From NCBI GenBank assembly GCA_010015655.1, contig ML976768.1, forward strand, positions 62,001 to 126,000: a DNA stretch of 64,000 nucleotides, in the 5' to 3' direction. The notes beneath the pieces are model-generated. The model was not told the DNA's origin and did not search any database. It saw only the letters and a list, made by a program, of their open reading frames with translations. Positions 56,614 through 64,000 of the stretch are shown here, piece by piece. This DNA comes from Bimuria novae-zelandiae CBS 107.79. Its lineage: Eukaryota > Ascomycota > Dothideomycetes > Pleosporales > Didymosphaeriaceae. Position numbers and translations under genes: made by a program. Every line of letters begins with the position of its first letter. The stretch's first letter is position 1.

Positions 56614-59600
56614 ATGTTTGTGAATTCTGGCGACGCGCCCACTGCACATGCCTTTGCACCTCACCATGTCGCCCCGATCGCACCTTCCGCCTCCACCGCC
56701 GCCAGCATGGAAGTCGCAACCGCGCCCGCAAGCGCACCTGCCGCCGCCGATGCGCCGCCAAACGCGCCTGCCTCCACGGGCTCTCCGCTGCCACCAGACG
56801 TCGCAACCGGCACCGCGCCCGATGCAACCACGGCCGACTTGAACGGGCAAGATGTAATGGCGACGGTGGGCTTGCCCTTTCCTAGCCTCGGCGCGCCCAT
56901 CTCCCTCTCCACCGGCATGTCCATGGACCCTCTGCCCATGGCCGCCGACTACCCTCTTCTGGACCCCGCCATGGCCTTCAACAACGGCTACGCAAATGCG
57001 GTGCCCGCGCAGGAGCGCATGACCGCCTATGCGCGGCTCAAGTTCGAAGACGGCGCGTACTACATGCACACGTACCAGATCATCCTGGGCCGCAACGTCG
57101 AGCTCGCCCAGAAGGACATGCGCCGACTCGCTAAGGTCGAGCAGCTCAGAGCCAAGGGCGAGCAGCAGCGCGCCCAAGCCTTGCTCAACGGCAGCCGGAA
57201 ACGGAAGCGGCCAGGCACGCGAAGCGTCATTAGCGAGGTCGGAGGTATCGTCACCGCGCCCATAGAGAATATGCCCATGGACTACCAGCAGCGCCGCCAG
57301 AGCGCCGCATCCCAGTCGCTCAGCTCGGGCTCCCACGGCCAGCAAGCCGACTCCAACCACAACGTGGACCACGCCCCACAAGATATGCTCATGCAAGCTT
57401 TGCCTGAGATTCCCTACCAGATTGACAACCACGTGCCTGAAGACCCCGACGACTGTCCGCTGGTACCTATACATCCGCAGCACGTCACCGACCGCACCGG
57501 ATTCAGAGGTCCCAAGGGCATCAGTCGCCAGCACGCCAAAATATATTACGATTTCGGCATTGGTACCTTCTGCCTTGCCGTGTTGGGTTCAAATGGCCTG
57601 TATCACGAAAATGATTTCCTTGCAAAGGGTGCTGTCGTGGAACTGAGCCATGGTGACAGGATCATTATTGGTATGGTGGAGATATTATTCTTTTTGCCCG
57701 ACATCCCACTTCCAGAAGATCAACGCCACCGCCAAGAGTCCGACTCGCAGTCACGACCCATGAGCTTCAGTTTCGAGAACGGCCGTGGGGAGAGCGAGAA
57801 CCTGGACGACTCCGGGAGCGAGGATCAGAGTGTCAATCCTCGCCACGTGTACCATTACCCCGTGGGCAGTGAATTTGAGTCTGAAGATGACCTGATCGGC
57901 GGAGATGATGATTTGGACGACGACGACCAGGAAGAGTACAGTCCAGTACCACCACCGAAGCCGAGCCTCAAGATCAAGTTGAAGAAGAAGCACCGACCGG
58001 AGAAGCCTTCTAAGGGACACAAGCGCAAAGCGGTCAGGCAACCGTCTCCGGAAGAGCCTCCCGTGAAGAAGAGTAAGATCAAGGAAGCGCAGGGAGAAGC
58101 GCACAGAGAGAAGGAAAGGGAGAAAGAGAAAGCGAAAGCCAAGGAGAGAGAAAAGGTAAAGGCGGCTAAGGTGCCCACGAAAGTACCCGCCAAGGCTCCC
58201 GCCAAAACGCCCGCAAAAGAACCCACGCAAGACGTTGTGAAAGAGGAACCAAAGGTTACTAGTCCACTCAAAGATTCACTCGAACCAACGGAGAAGCCCA
58301 AGTCGGAAAGTCCAGTCCTCATCCGCAGGCCACAACCAGGGGTCAACATTGAAGACCTCGATCCGGACGGGCTTATCACGCCTGAAATGTGTGCTCAGTA
58401 CGGGCTTCCACAAAGTCTCATCGGTACCTATGTGGGCAAGAGGAAGGGTCCTGGACGACCCCCGAAGGACGGCGTCATGTCTAAACGACAGCGGTCTCAA
58501 CTCATCAAGCAAGGAAAAGAGATTGAGAAGGCTAGGGCGGCAGGTATTGATCCTGCTGATCTTCCGCAACCGATCGTCAAGCCCAAGGTTGCACGCCGGA
58601 AAGAGTCGAATGCCGGCGAGGAAGACATTCGGGAGACGACCGAGAAAGGTGACAGCACTGGGATCCTGGGCGAGAAGAAGGCTACCAAGCCCGCCAAGCC
58701 TGCACGCACACCGTCACCTGAGATGCGCGAGGAGGACTACACGGAAGAGCAGCTTCAGCGTCCCACCTCGAATTATGTCGTGTTGATCCACGAAGCTATT
58801 TCTTCTGCTCCTAGCGGCCAGATGAACCTCCAGCAGATTTACAACTACATCGAGAGAAACTACCCTTGGTACAAGTTCAAGACCACGACAAGCGGCTGGC
58901 AGTCTAGTGTACGTCACAATCTAGGCCAACATGATGCATTTGTGAAAGGTGACAAGGAGGGCAAAGGATACATGTGGAAGATCAATCCAAATGTTTCCAT
59001 CGAGAAAGAGCGAAGGAAGAGGCAGATTAGTCCACCGCACATCAGTAATACGCCTAGGCCAGCGTACTATCCACCACCGGCCGGGTACACACCCTATGGA
59101 CAGCCAGGATACTACCCGGGTATGCCACCGCAAGGGATGCCGCCGAACGGTCTATCACGCCCGCCTCCAGTGGATGCTGCACAGCCCCGCCTACCCCCTA
59201 GCATGGCTCGCGCGGCTGCAGCTGCCCCTCCGACAGCCCCAGCACCATCACCTTATACGTCGCCATGGGCTGGAGGCAATACTGCGGGCAGCCCACCCGG
59301 TTCACATCCCCCGCAGTCCTATCCTCCAAGCGCCCACGCACCTCCTGCCAACCAAGGAGCGCCGAGCGGTCAATACGGTGTCCTTTTCCCTACGAGTGCG
59401 CCGCCGACTTCTGCTGCGCCTTATACTTCACCTTTTGCGACGGCAGGCCAGAGTCCGTATGCCACACCGAGTGGGGGCTCACCTTACACACCCTATCCTC
59501 CTGCTGGCAAACAGCCGCCAAAGACCAGCCCTATCCCAGCACCTCATTCGACAGCGCAGCAGGCGACAGGATCGCAAGCTCAACAGCCGAACGTGCCTCA

Positions 59601-60279
59601 CCCTTCGGGTCGCTATCCGGCGTCGACGAATCCTGATCTCATTCGCCAATTGGAGGCGTTCAGGGCGGCATATCTAGGAAGTCGCCAAGACGATGCGGAA
59701 AAGGTGGACAATGTTATTCGTGCTTTTGTGACGCCTGAGTTGGCAGGAAACTTGACTCCGGTTGAAAGCGCTGTTCTCCGCTCGATATATAGCATTCCCA
59801 ATATCGTGAGCCTTCGCGATGGCCCCAACCCGCCTGTTAAGCACGAAGAAAGAGCGCCACCAGATCTGGCCACAGCACAAACAAATACGGCAACGAAAGA
59901 TGTACCCGTGTCGACGGCAACTGCTGCTGCTATTGCCGCCGACGTCGCTGCCAACAGCGAATCGAGCAAGCCTCCAGCGGTCGCAACCAGCCAACCACAG
60001 AATTTCACACCAACGATGACAGCGACGACCCAGTCGACTGCGAGTCCTGCCTCTGCTCCCGTACCTGCAATTGCCAATGTCCAGATGCAGCGTCCAAGTG
60101 TTGAGCCGATAACGCCGATACCTGGGTCGCCCGCGGTGCAGAATGGCCCGCCTGTCACGCAACCTGCCACAGAGGCAGCGCCTTCAAACACCGCTCCGGC
60201 TCCTGCAGACACAGCCAGCGGCGCGGAAAATAACGCCAAAGTGGAAGCACCACCGCCGTCCACGAATACGTCGACATAG
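56614..60279 (+). CDS. FHA-forkhead transcription factor (Fhl1/Fkh2 type)
   Basis: 1,221 residues from Met 56614; the frame extends upstream to 56500 and continues sensible sequence (YYEYLNYLDSLDSTDFVGFPS), so the true start probably lies in an upstream exon. An FHA domain at about residues 136-362 is split by a His/Gln-rich insert; its phosphothreonine-binding core reads GISRQHAKIYYDFG and ends HGDRIIIGMVEILFF. A Lys/Glu-rich region and an AT-hook-like GPGRPPK (about residue 610) follow. The forkhead winged helix spans about 715-800: NYVVLIHEAISS, then GWQSSVRHNLGQHDAF and KGYMWKI. The C-terminus is Pro/Ala/Gln-rich. GWQSSVRHNL with EGKGYxW resembles Fhl1 (ribosomal-protein gene control) slightly more than Fkh1/2 (cell cycle); I cannot decide. 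Confidence 0.9.
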   Translation: MFVNSGDAPTAHAFAPHHVAPIAPSASTAASMEVATAPASAPAAADAPPNAPASTGSPLPPDVATGTAPDATTADLNGQDVMATVGLPFPSLGAPISLSTGMSMDPLPMAADYPLLDPAMAFNNGYANAVPAQERMTAYARLKFEDGAYYMHTYQIILGRNVELAQKDMRRLAKVEQLRAKGEQQRAQALLNGSRKRKRPGTRSVISEVGGIVTAPIENMPMDYQQRRQSAASQSLSSGSHGQQADSNHNVDHAPQDMLMQALPEIPYQIDNHVPEDPDDCPLVPIHPQHVTDRTGFRGPKGISRQHAKIYYDFGIGTFCLAVLGSNGLYHENDFLAKGAVVELSHGDRIIIGMVEILFFLPDIPLPEDQRHRQESDSQSRPMSFSFENGRGESENLDDSGSEDQSVNPRHVYHYPVGSEFESEDDLIGGDDDLDDDDQEEYSPVPPPKPSLKIKLKKKHRPEKPSKGHKRKAVRQPSPEEPPVKKSKIKEAQGEAHREKEREKEKAKAKEREKVKAAKVPTKVPAKAPAKTPAKEPTQDVVKEEPKVTSPLKDSLEPTEKPKSESPVLIRRPQPGVNIEDLDPDGLITPEMCAQYGLPQSLIGTYVGKRKGPGRPPKDGVMSKRQRSQLIKQGKEIEKARAAGIDPADLPQPIVKPKVARRKESNAGEEDIRETTEKGDSTGILGEKKATKPAKPARTPSPEMREEDYTEEQLQRPTSNYVVLIHEAISSAPSGQMNLQQIYNYIERNYPWYKFKTTTSGWQSSVRHNLGQHDAFVKGDKEGKGYMWKINPNVSIEKERRKRQISPPHISNTPRPAYYPPPAGYTPYGQPGYYPGMPPQGMPPNGLSRPPPVDAAQPRLPPSMARAAAAAPPTAPAPSPYTSPWAGGNTAGSPPGSHPPQSYPPSAHAPPANQGAPSGQYGVLFPTSAPPTSAAPYTSPFATAGQSPYATPSGGSPYTPYPPAGKQPPKTSPIPAPHSTAQQATGSQAQQPNVPHPSGRYPASTNPDLIRQLEAFRAAYLGSRQDDAEKVDNVIRAFVTPELAGNLTPVESAVLRSIYSIPNIVSLRDGPNPPVKHEERAPPDLATAQTNTATKDVPVSTATAAAIAADVAANSESSKPPAVATSQPQNFTPTMTATTQSTASPASAPVPAIANVQMQRPSVEPITPIPGSPAVQNGPPVTQPATEAAPSNTAPAPADTASGAENNAKVEAPPPSTNTST

Positions 60280-60933
60280 CACCCGGCGTTGTTCTCACGG
60301 TACCGCGGATCTCCGCGCCCCTTGCACACGGCATGGCGCTGAAGCTAACCACCACTTCTGATCGGCGTTCATTAACCTTGGTTGACATTCTTCTGCGAGC
60401 ATTCTTTAAGAGTATGATTGGGCATGGCTGGTACAGTGGCGTTTTAAGGTGTGGGCATCCATCGCGAATATATATACCCAGCTTCTCGAGGGCGCGATGA
60501 TGAAAAGTGTTTTAGGGTCAGAAGTAGAGACGGTGAGTGATGAGGGTTACATAGCATACCATGGCTGCAATGTGGCGGGATGAATAGGAATATTGGTATT
60601 ATGTTGGTTTCGGCGTGCGTGTGATGTCTGATATGTGAAGCGTGAGGCTAAATTTTGCGAGTAGCTTTACACATACTATTACGCACCGCCCCCACAGCGT
60701 GGGTGGGATCTCACGTTGGTAGAATATTCGAATTGATCGCGAGGTATATCCGGCTCCCTATACGCAGCCACCATCAAGAAAAGGTCTAAGATTACCACAA
60801 CTCTCAGGAGAGCCACTCGATGCAAAGAAGTAGGAACAAGTTTAAAACAGAAGATTGCTCGCCCAAACGCCATATCCCCATCCGATGCCATGCCAGATCA
60901 CTCGCTCTATCGTCCACCCCATGAGGGCAGAGC
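60280..60933. other. Convergent 3' spacer, forkhead and Snf7 genes
   Basis: About 650 bp; 3' UTRs of both genes. No gene recognised. Confidence 0.5.
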
Positions 60934-61737
60934 TCACATGGCCATCTCCGCCTGCAGCTTCCTTAGCTCCTCTTCCTCGTCGTCCTCCTCGACCCGGGCG
61001 GGCGTCTTGCCCTTGACTTCCGCCTGGGGCGCCGAGGGCAAGCGACCGACTTTATCGCCAACGGGCACGGGGCCCGTGTTGAGCATCTGCTCGTCGAGCG
61101 CTTCTTGCTGGAGCTCTGCGAGTTCGTCTTCGAGGTCGTCTTCGTCGATGGCGGAGGTGGTGACGCCTGAGGTTATGGCTTCGGAGATTTCGTCGCCGAT
61201 GGCGTGTTGTTCGCGGAGGCCTTCCCTGTTCGGATGGTTAGCAAGCAAATTGCGGGATGGGGGTCTAAGCATGAGGAGGAGTGAATGGACGTACATGACG
61301 TCGTCCACTTTGTCGATGGTGAGGCCGGCGTGGATGTGCTTCATAGCCGCGCCGGCGTTCTTCATTGCGTCGAGCGTCTCCTTGTTGATGTTCGCGGTTT
61401 CGATGCTGTAGACCTCGCGCTCCAGCGTCATTATCTGTGACTGCGTTTGCTCGAGCGAGTGCTCAAACGCCTTCTTCCGCCGCAGTGCTGCCTTTGCCGC
61501 TGCCTAATTGTTAGCCATGCTCACTGGTTTGTCGAGTTGCTCAGGTGCGGAGTCACCAGTCTTGTTGGTGTTTACGTATTTCCTTGCGAGCCCGTCCTGC
61601 TCGTCCATCTGGTTCTGCAAGTGCTTCTCGCGCTTGTTCAGCATCTCAAGCTGCTCGCGCAACTGCAAGATAGCCTTCTTGGGCGCCTCCTTCTTCTGCT
61701 GACCCCCGCCGAACCAGCCCAAGCCCCAGCCAGACAT
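60934..61737 (-). CDS. SNF7: ESCRT-III subunit Snf7/Vps32
   Basis: Three exons: 61557-61737, 61295-61499 and 60934-61225 (introns 57 and 69 bp), 225 residues. Starts MSGWGLGWFGGGQQKKEAPKKAI, the amphipathic membrane-binding N-terminus of Snf7. The joined sequence across intron 1 gives the family block NKTAAKAALRRKKAFEHSLEQ. Next are the core helices (ETLDAMKNAGAAMKHIHAGLTIDKVDDVM), the REQHAIGDEISEAIT block, and an acidic C-terminal tail ending in a MIM1-like ELRKLQAEM that would bind Vps4. Snf7 polymerises on endosomes to drive multivesicular-body sorting. Two nearer acceptors for intron 1 break the frame; the one chosen restores the family sequence. No defects. Confidence 0.95.
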
Positions 61738-62123
61738 TTTGATGTAAACAGGACGCTACGCAGGACTTCCGGGTGTGTAGAGGTGTGTATGTGGGGGTGT
61801 GAACGGAATGGTTGGGCTGCGCGGTGGCAGCTTTCTATCGCTCGCGGCGGGGTTCGATAAGGCCTAGCGTGGAAGGTAAGGCAGGGATTCAAGGCGGGTT
61901 GAGGCTTCGAGGGTATTCTGAGCGAGTGTTATATAGAAGATGCCGGGTGCAGGTGGACAAAAGGTGTAAGCAGTGCTTGCGTCGTTGCCTCGTGAGCGTC
62001 CTGGCTTGAGGCCTAGATGCAGCCGATGATGTCGTCGCGCTAGTGCGGGCGGGTGCACGTGCAAGCTTGGCGGTCGGTAAATTCATCCACCGATGCCCCA
62101 CGCCTTGGGCATGACTTCGCATC
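61738..62123. promoter_or_regulatory. Shared divergent promoter, Snf7 / Ten1
   Basis: 386 bp between opposite starts. No specific motif claimed. Confidence 0.5.
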
Positions 62124-62557
62124 ATGAACGGTCCTGTCGCTTCAACCCTGGTTCTGCTGGAAGAGCTCGACAAGTGCGAACCAGGAAAGAAGGTGCGGTT
62201 CTTGGGTTGGTAAGTCGATCTTGGAGAGGTTTGTTTTCGTACAGGTGGGTAATGAATGGCAGCGTCGACGAATATGTTGTCAAGAAGGCAACATTACGGT
62301 TGAAGCACACCTACCCTGTTACCGATACGCCAAAGATCGCACAAGTAAACATCGAACATGTACTGGAGTCTGTCAAGCGCCACGAGATCGATGTCGGCTC
62401 TTGGATCAATGTGATTGGTTATGTTGAGCTACGCAATCGGAAGGGCATCCACGTCCAGGCTGTCGCCGTATGGGGCGCTGGGGACGTGAACTTGGAAGTT
62501 TATCATCGAGCCGTTGAGGGTAGAAAAGAGGCTGCGCGAATGGGAGAAGAGAAATGA
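62124..62557 (+). CDS. TEN1: Telomere-capping CST subunit Ten1
   Basis: Two exons, 62124-62209 and 62263-62557, with a 53-bp intron, 126 residues. Ten1 is a small OB-fold protein that pairs with Stn1 in the CST complex at telomeres. Seen here: MNGPVASTLVLLEELDKCEPG, then KVRFLGC at the splice, ATLRLKHTYP, and VGSWINVIGYV. This is the fungal Ten1 pattern of a beta-barrel with conserved VRFLGCV and W-NVIGYV. An acceptor at 62244 would give a 35-bp intron and an insert of six residues. The one at 62262 gives a normal intron and restores the family sequence. Divergent from SNF7. Confidence 0.87.
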
Positions 62558-64000
62558 TCACAATGTTCAACCATGCACCACTCGAAGAAATGAGCTGGAC
62601 GCTCAAGCAAAACCACCTGGACAGCTTCTATCCGATCGGAAGTCATCGGGATCAAATCAGCCTCAAAGCAGTCACTGAATGTGACACAAGGTCCTATGGT
62701 ATTTAGGGGGCGCATCAAAGGTGATGCCTTCGGCTAGGTGAAGGCGACTCCATCGACCCGCCAACAGTGAGAGCGGCACCTGAGTCTCGAGCCAAGTGTA
62801 CGATTACACGGAAGGAACTCGGGCGGGCGATAATAGAGCATATACGCAATAAAGCGAGGTACGATACACTACCGATAATATACTCGGTGTATCTAACACT
62901 CCTTACCTTGTAGGAATATATGCATTCCTGCATATTTACCATCTCTCCAAAAATTTGATTATGTTGTATCTAGGGCGTTGCTTGTCCGTGTTGGCATGCA
63001 TATACAAATATTTACCAAAAAAGCGAGCCGTGATGTAACAGGTCAAATTGCCCGATGCGTTTGCTGACATTGTTCGCCGCGCCCTAAGCCGACTTGACTT
63101 ACCACGTCTGTATCGATATCAGCTTCAAAGAAATGAGCTGTCAGTCCTTATACATAGCACAACGGTCTGTTTATGGGCGAGTGTGCTGACATAATGACGC
63201 CTCGCCAATCGAACCCTGCCTCCTGGCCATCGTTCCTGCCCAACTATTCCCTTTTCGCCTCATCAATGTTCCACGTCAGAGTAGCTTTGACGAATACCAG
63301 ACCTCCTAATGCATTCCATATGACTCCCTCTACGTGGCTCCATCGAAGCTCACCACGCTGACCGGTCAGTACATATCAAAGTACCGCCCTTCTTGATGCA
63401 AGCGAGATAACTACAAACTCTTTCGCCTCAGCTTTCATGCAAAATATGGTGCTACACCAGACATTGCCTCGGTAGCTCATATCTGAGGCGAGCACCGCTC
63501 GAGGCGATGACTGCGGACTATCGTTAGTCGAGGGCCACGCAGTAGCCTGACGTGGTGTTGACCGGCAGCAGAGTTTCGGACCTCAGCAGGTACGTACCAG
63601 CTTGGAAGGAGCTATTCCCAGCGGCTGAATGTCTCTATCTGACCTTGCTAACACGATTCCTGAGCGATGAGTGTCCTACCATGCGCGTGAATGACTGTCT
63701 GCCAATGCCTTAACTCGACTAGGCACCAGAGGTGTCAAGCTCCTGCCCTTGGCCGCCTGAGATTAATATTTGTCTTCACATGAGATCGGTCGATGCAAAT
63801 ATGGTGCCCTCATTATCTCGATCTGAGTACGAATCCTAACCCAGCCCGTTGGCTCGTACACTTATCGTTGTTTCAAGAGAGTCTGTTTACTTGGAGGAGC
63901 AACCCGAGCACTGCTGCAACTAACTAGCTCGTTTGAACTACTTCCGACCAGATTTTGGGATGCAGAGCTCACGCTATGGATTGATGTTGGAGGCGCGCAT
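62558..64000. other. Right end of the window, no gene recognised
   Basis: About 1.44 kb downstream of Ten1. Frames are below 80 codons and show no family resemblance. Normal GC without RIP marks. A gene may begin beyond the window. Confidence 0.45.

Noticed and set aside
56566..57534. 322-codon minus frame rich in Val/Gly/His
   Set aside because: Shadow of the GC-rich forkhead gene.
62210..62244. 35-bp intron in Ten1
   Set aside because: Too short for fungal splicing; the 53-bp alternative restores the conserved VRFLGC motif.
1..64000. tRNA, rRNA, CRISPR or bacterial operon features
   Set aside because: None seen: the window has fungal intron-bearing genes and eukaryotic transposons, and no convincing tRNA fold was spotted by eye.

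Overview
The window is nuclear DNA of a filamentous ascomycete, most likely a Dothideomycete (Pleosporales-like). The gene-rich part holds genes with short GT-AG introns (47-189 bp). The transposon-rich part carries the mark of repeat-induced point mutation (RIP): very high TpA, loss of CpA, CAA/CAG/CGA codons turned into stops, and duplicated sequences that differ mainly by C/T or G/A. Two compartments are visible: an AT-rich transposon block at 1 to about 36,990, and a normal-GC gene block from about 37,000 to 64,000.

The AT-rich block is a stack of nested dead transposons whose borders can be read from the sequence. A Ty3/gypsy chromovirus (gypsy-1, 149-14433, target duplication TTTTA) contains a Ty1/copia element (copia-1, 979-8644, duplication ATAAC), which contains a pogo-type DNA transposon (3788-5633, duplication TA). 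Next come a hAT transposase relic (14439-16927); a second, less mutated chromovirus (gypsy-2, 16928-23700, duplication CCTAT) with a 145-base assembly gap in its right LTR; and a third gypsy element on the minus strand (gypsy-3, 23944-30385). Gypsy-3 is cut off in its 5' LTR and carries a solo gypsy-2 LTR (27115-27572, duplication AAGAT). A small normal-GC island (30386-31563) holds a gag-like relic with an octapeptide minisatellite. A minus-strand copia (copia-2, 31564-36689, duplication CGATG) follows and interrupts that relic.

The gene block encodes an F-box protein, a WKF-domain protein, proteasome subunit alpha1, a small unknown protein, a RING protein, an unknown 230-residue protein, a RING gene with a frameshift, a nucleoside hydrolase, a second frameshifted RING gene, a 2OG-Fe(II) oxygenase, an FHA-forkhead transcription factor, the ESCRT-III subunit Snf7 and the telomere-capping subunit Ten1. 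One further pogo element (45378-47169, TA duplication) sits between genes. The genes are mostly housekeeping, in no obvious shared pathway. Two divergent pairs (WKF/alpha1 and Snf7/Ten1) share short promoters. The three RING genes lie within 7.1 kb and share an unusual Cys-to-Gly change at the fifth zinc-ligand position.

The most unusual item is an antisense open frame at the 3' end of gypsy-2. Its product has the exact cysteine spacing of a fungal Zn2Cys6 cluster next to a charged helix. Gypsy-1 has a degraded antisense frame in the same place. All calls come from reading the sequence; no database search was run.
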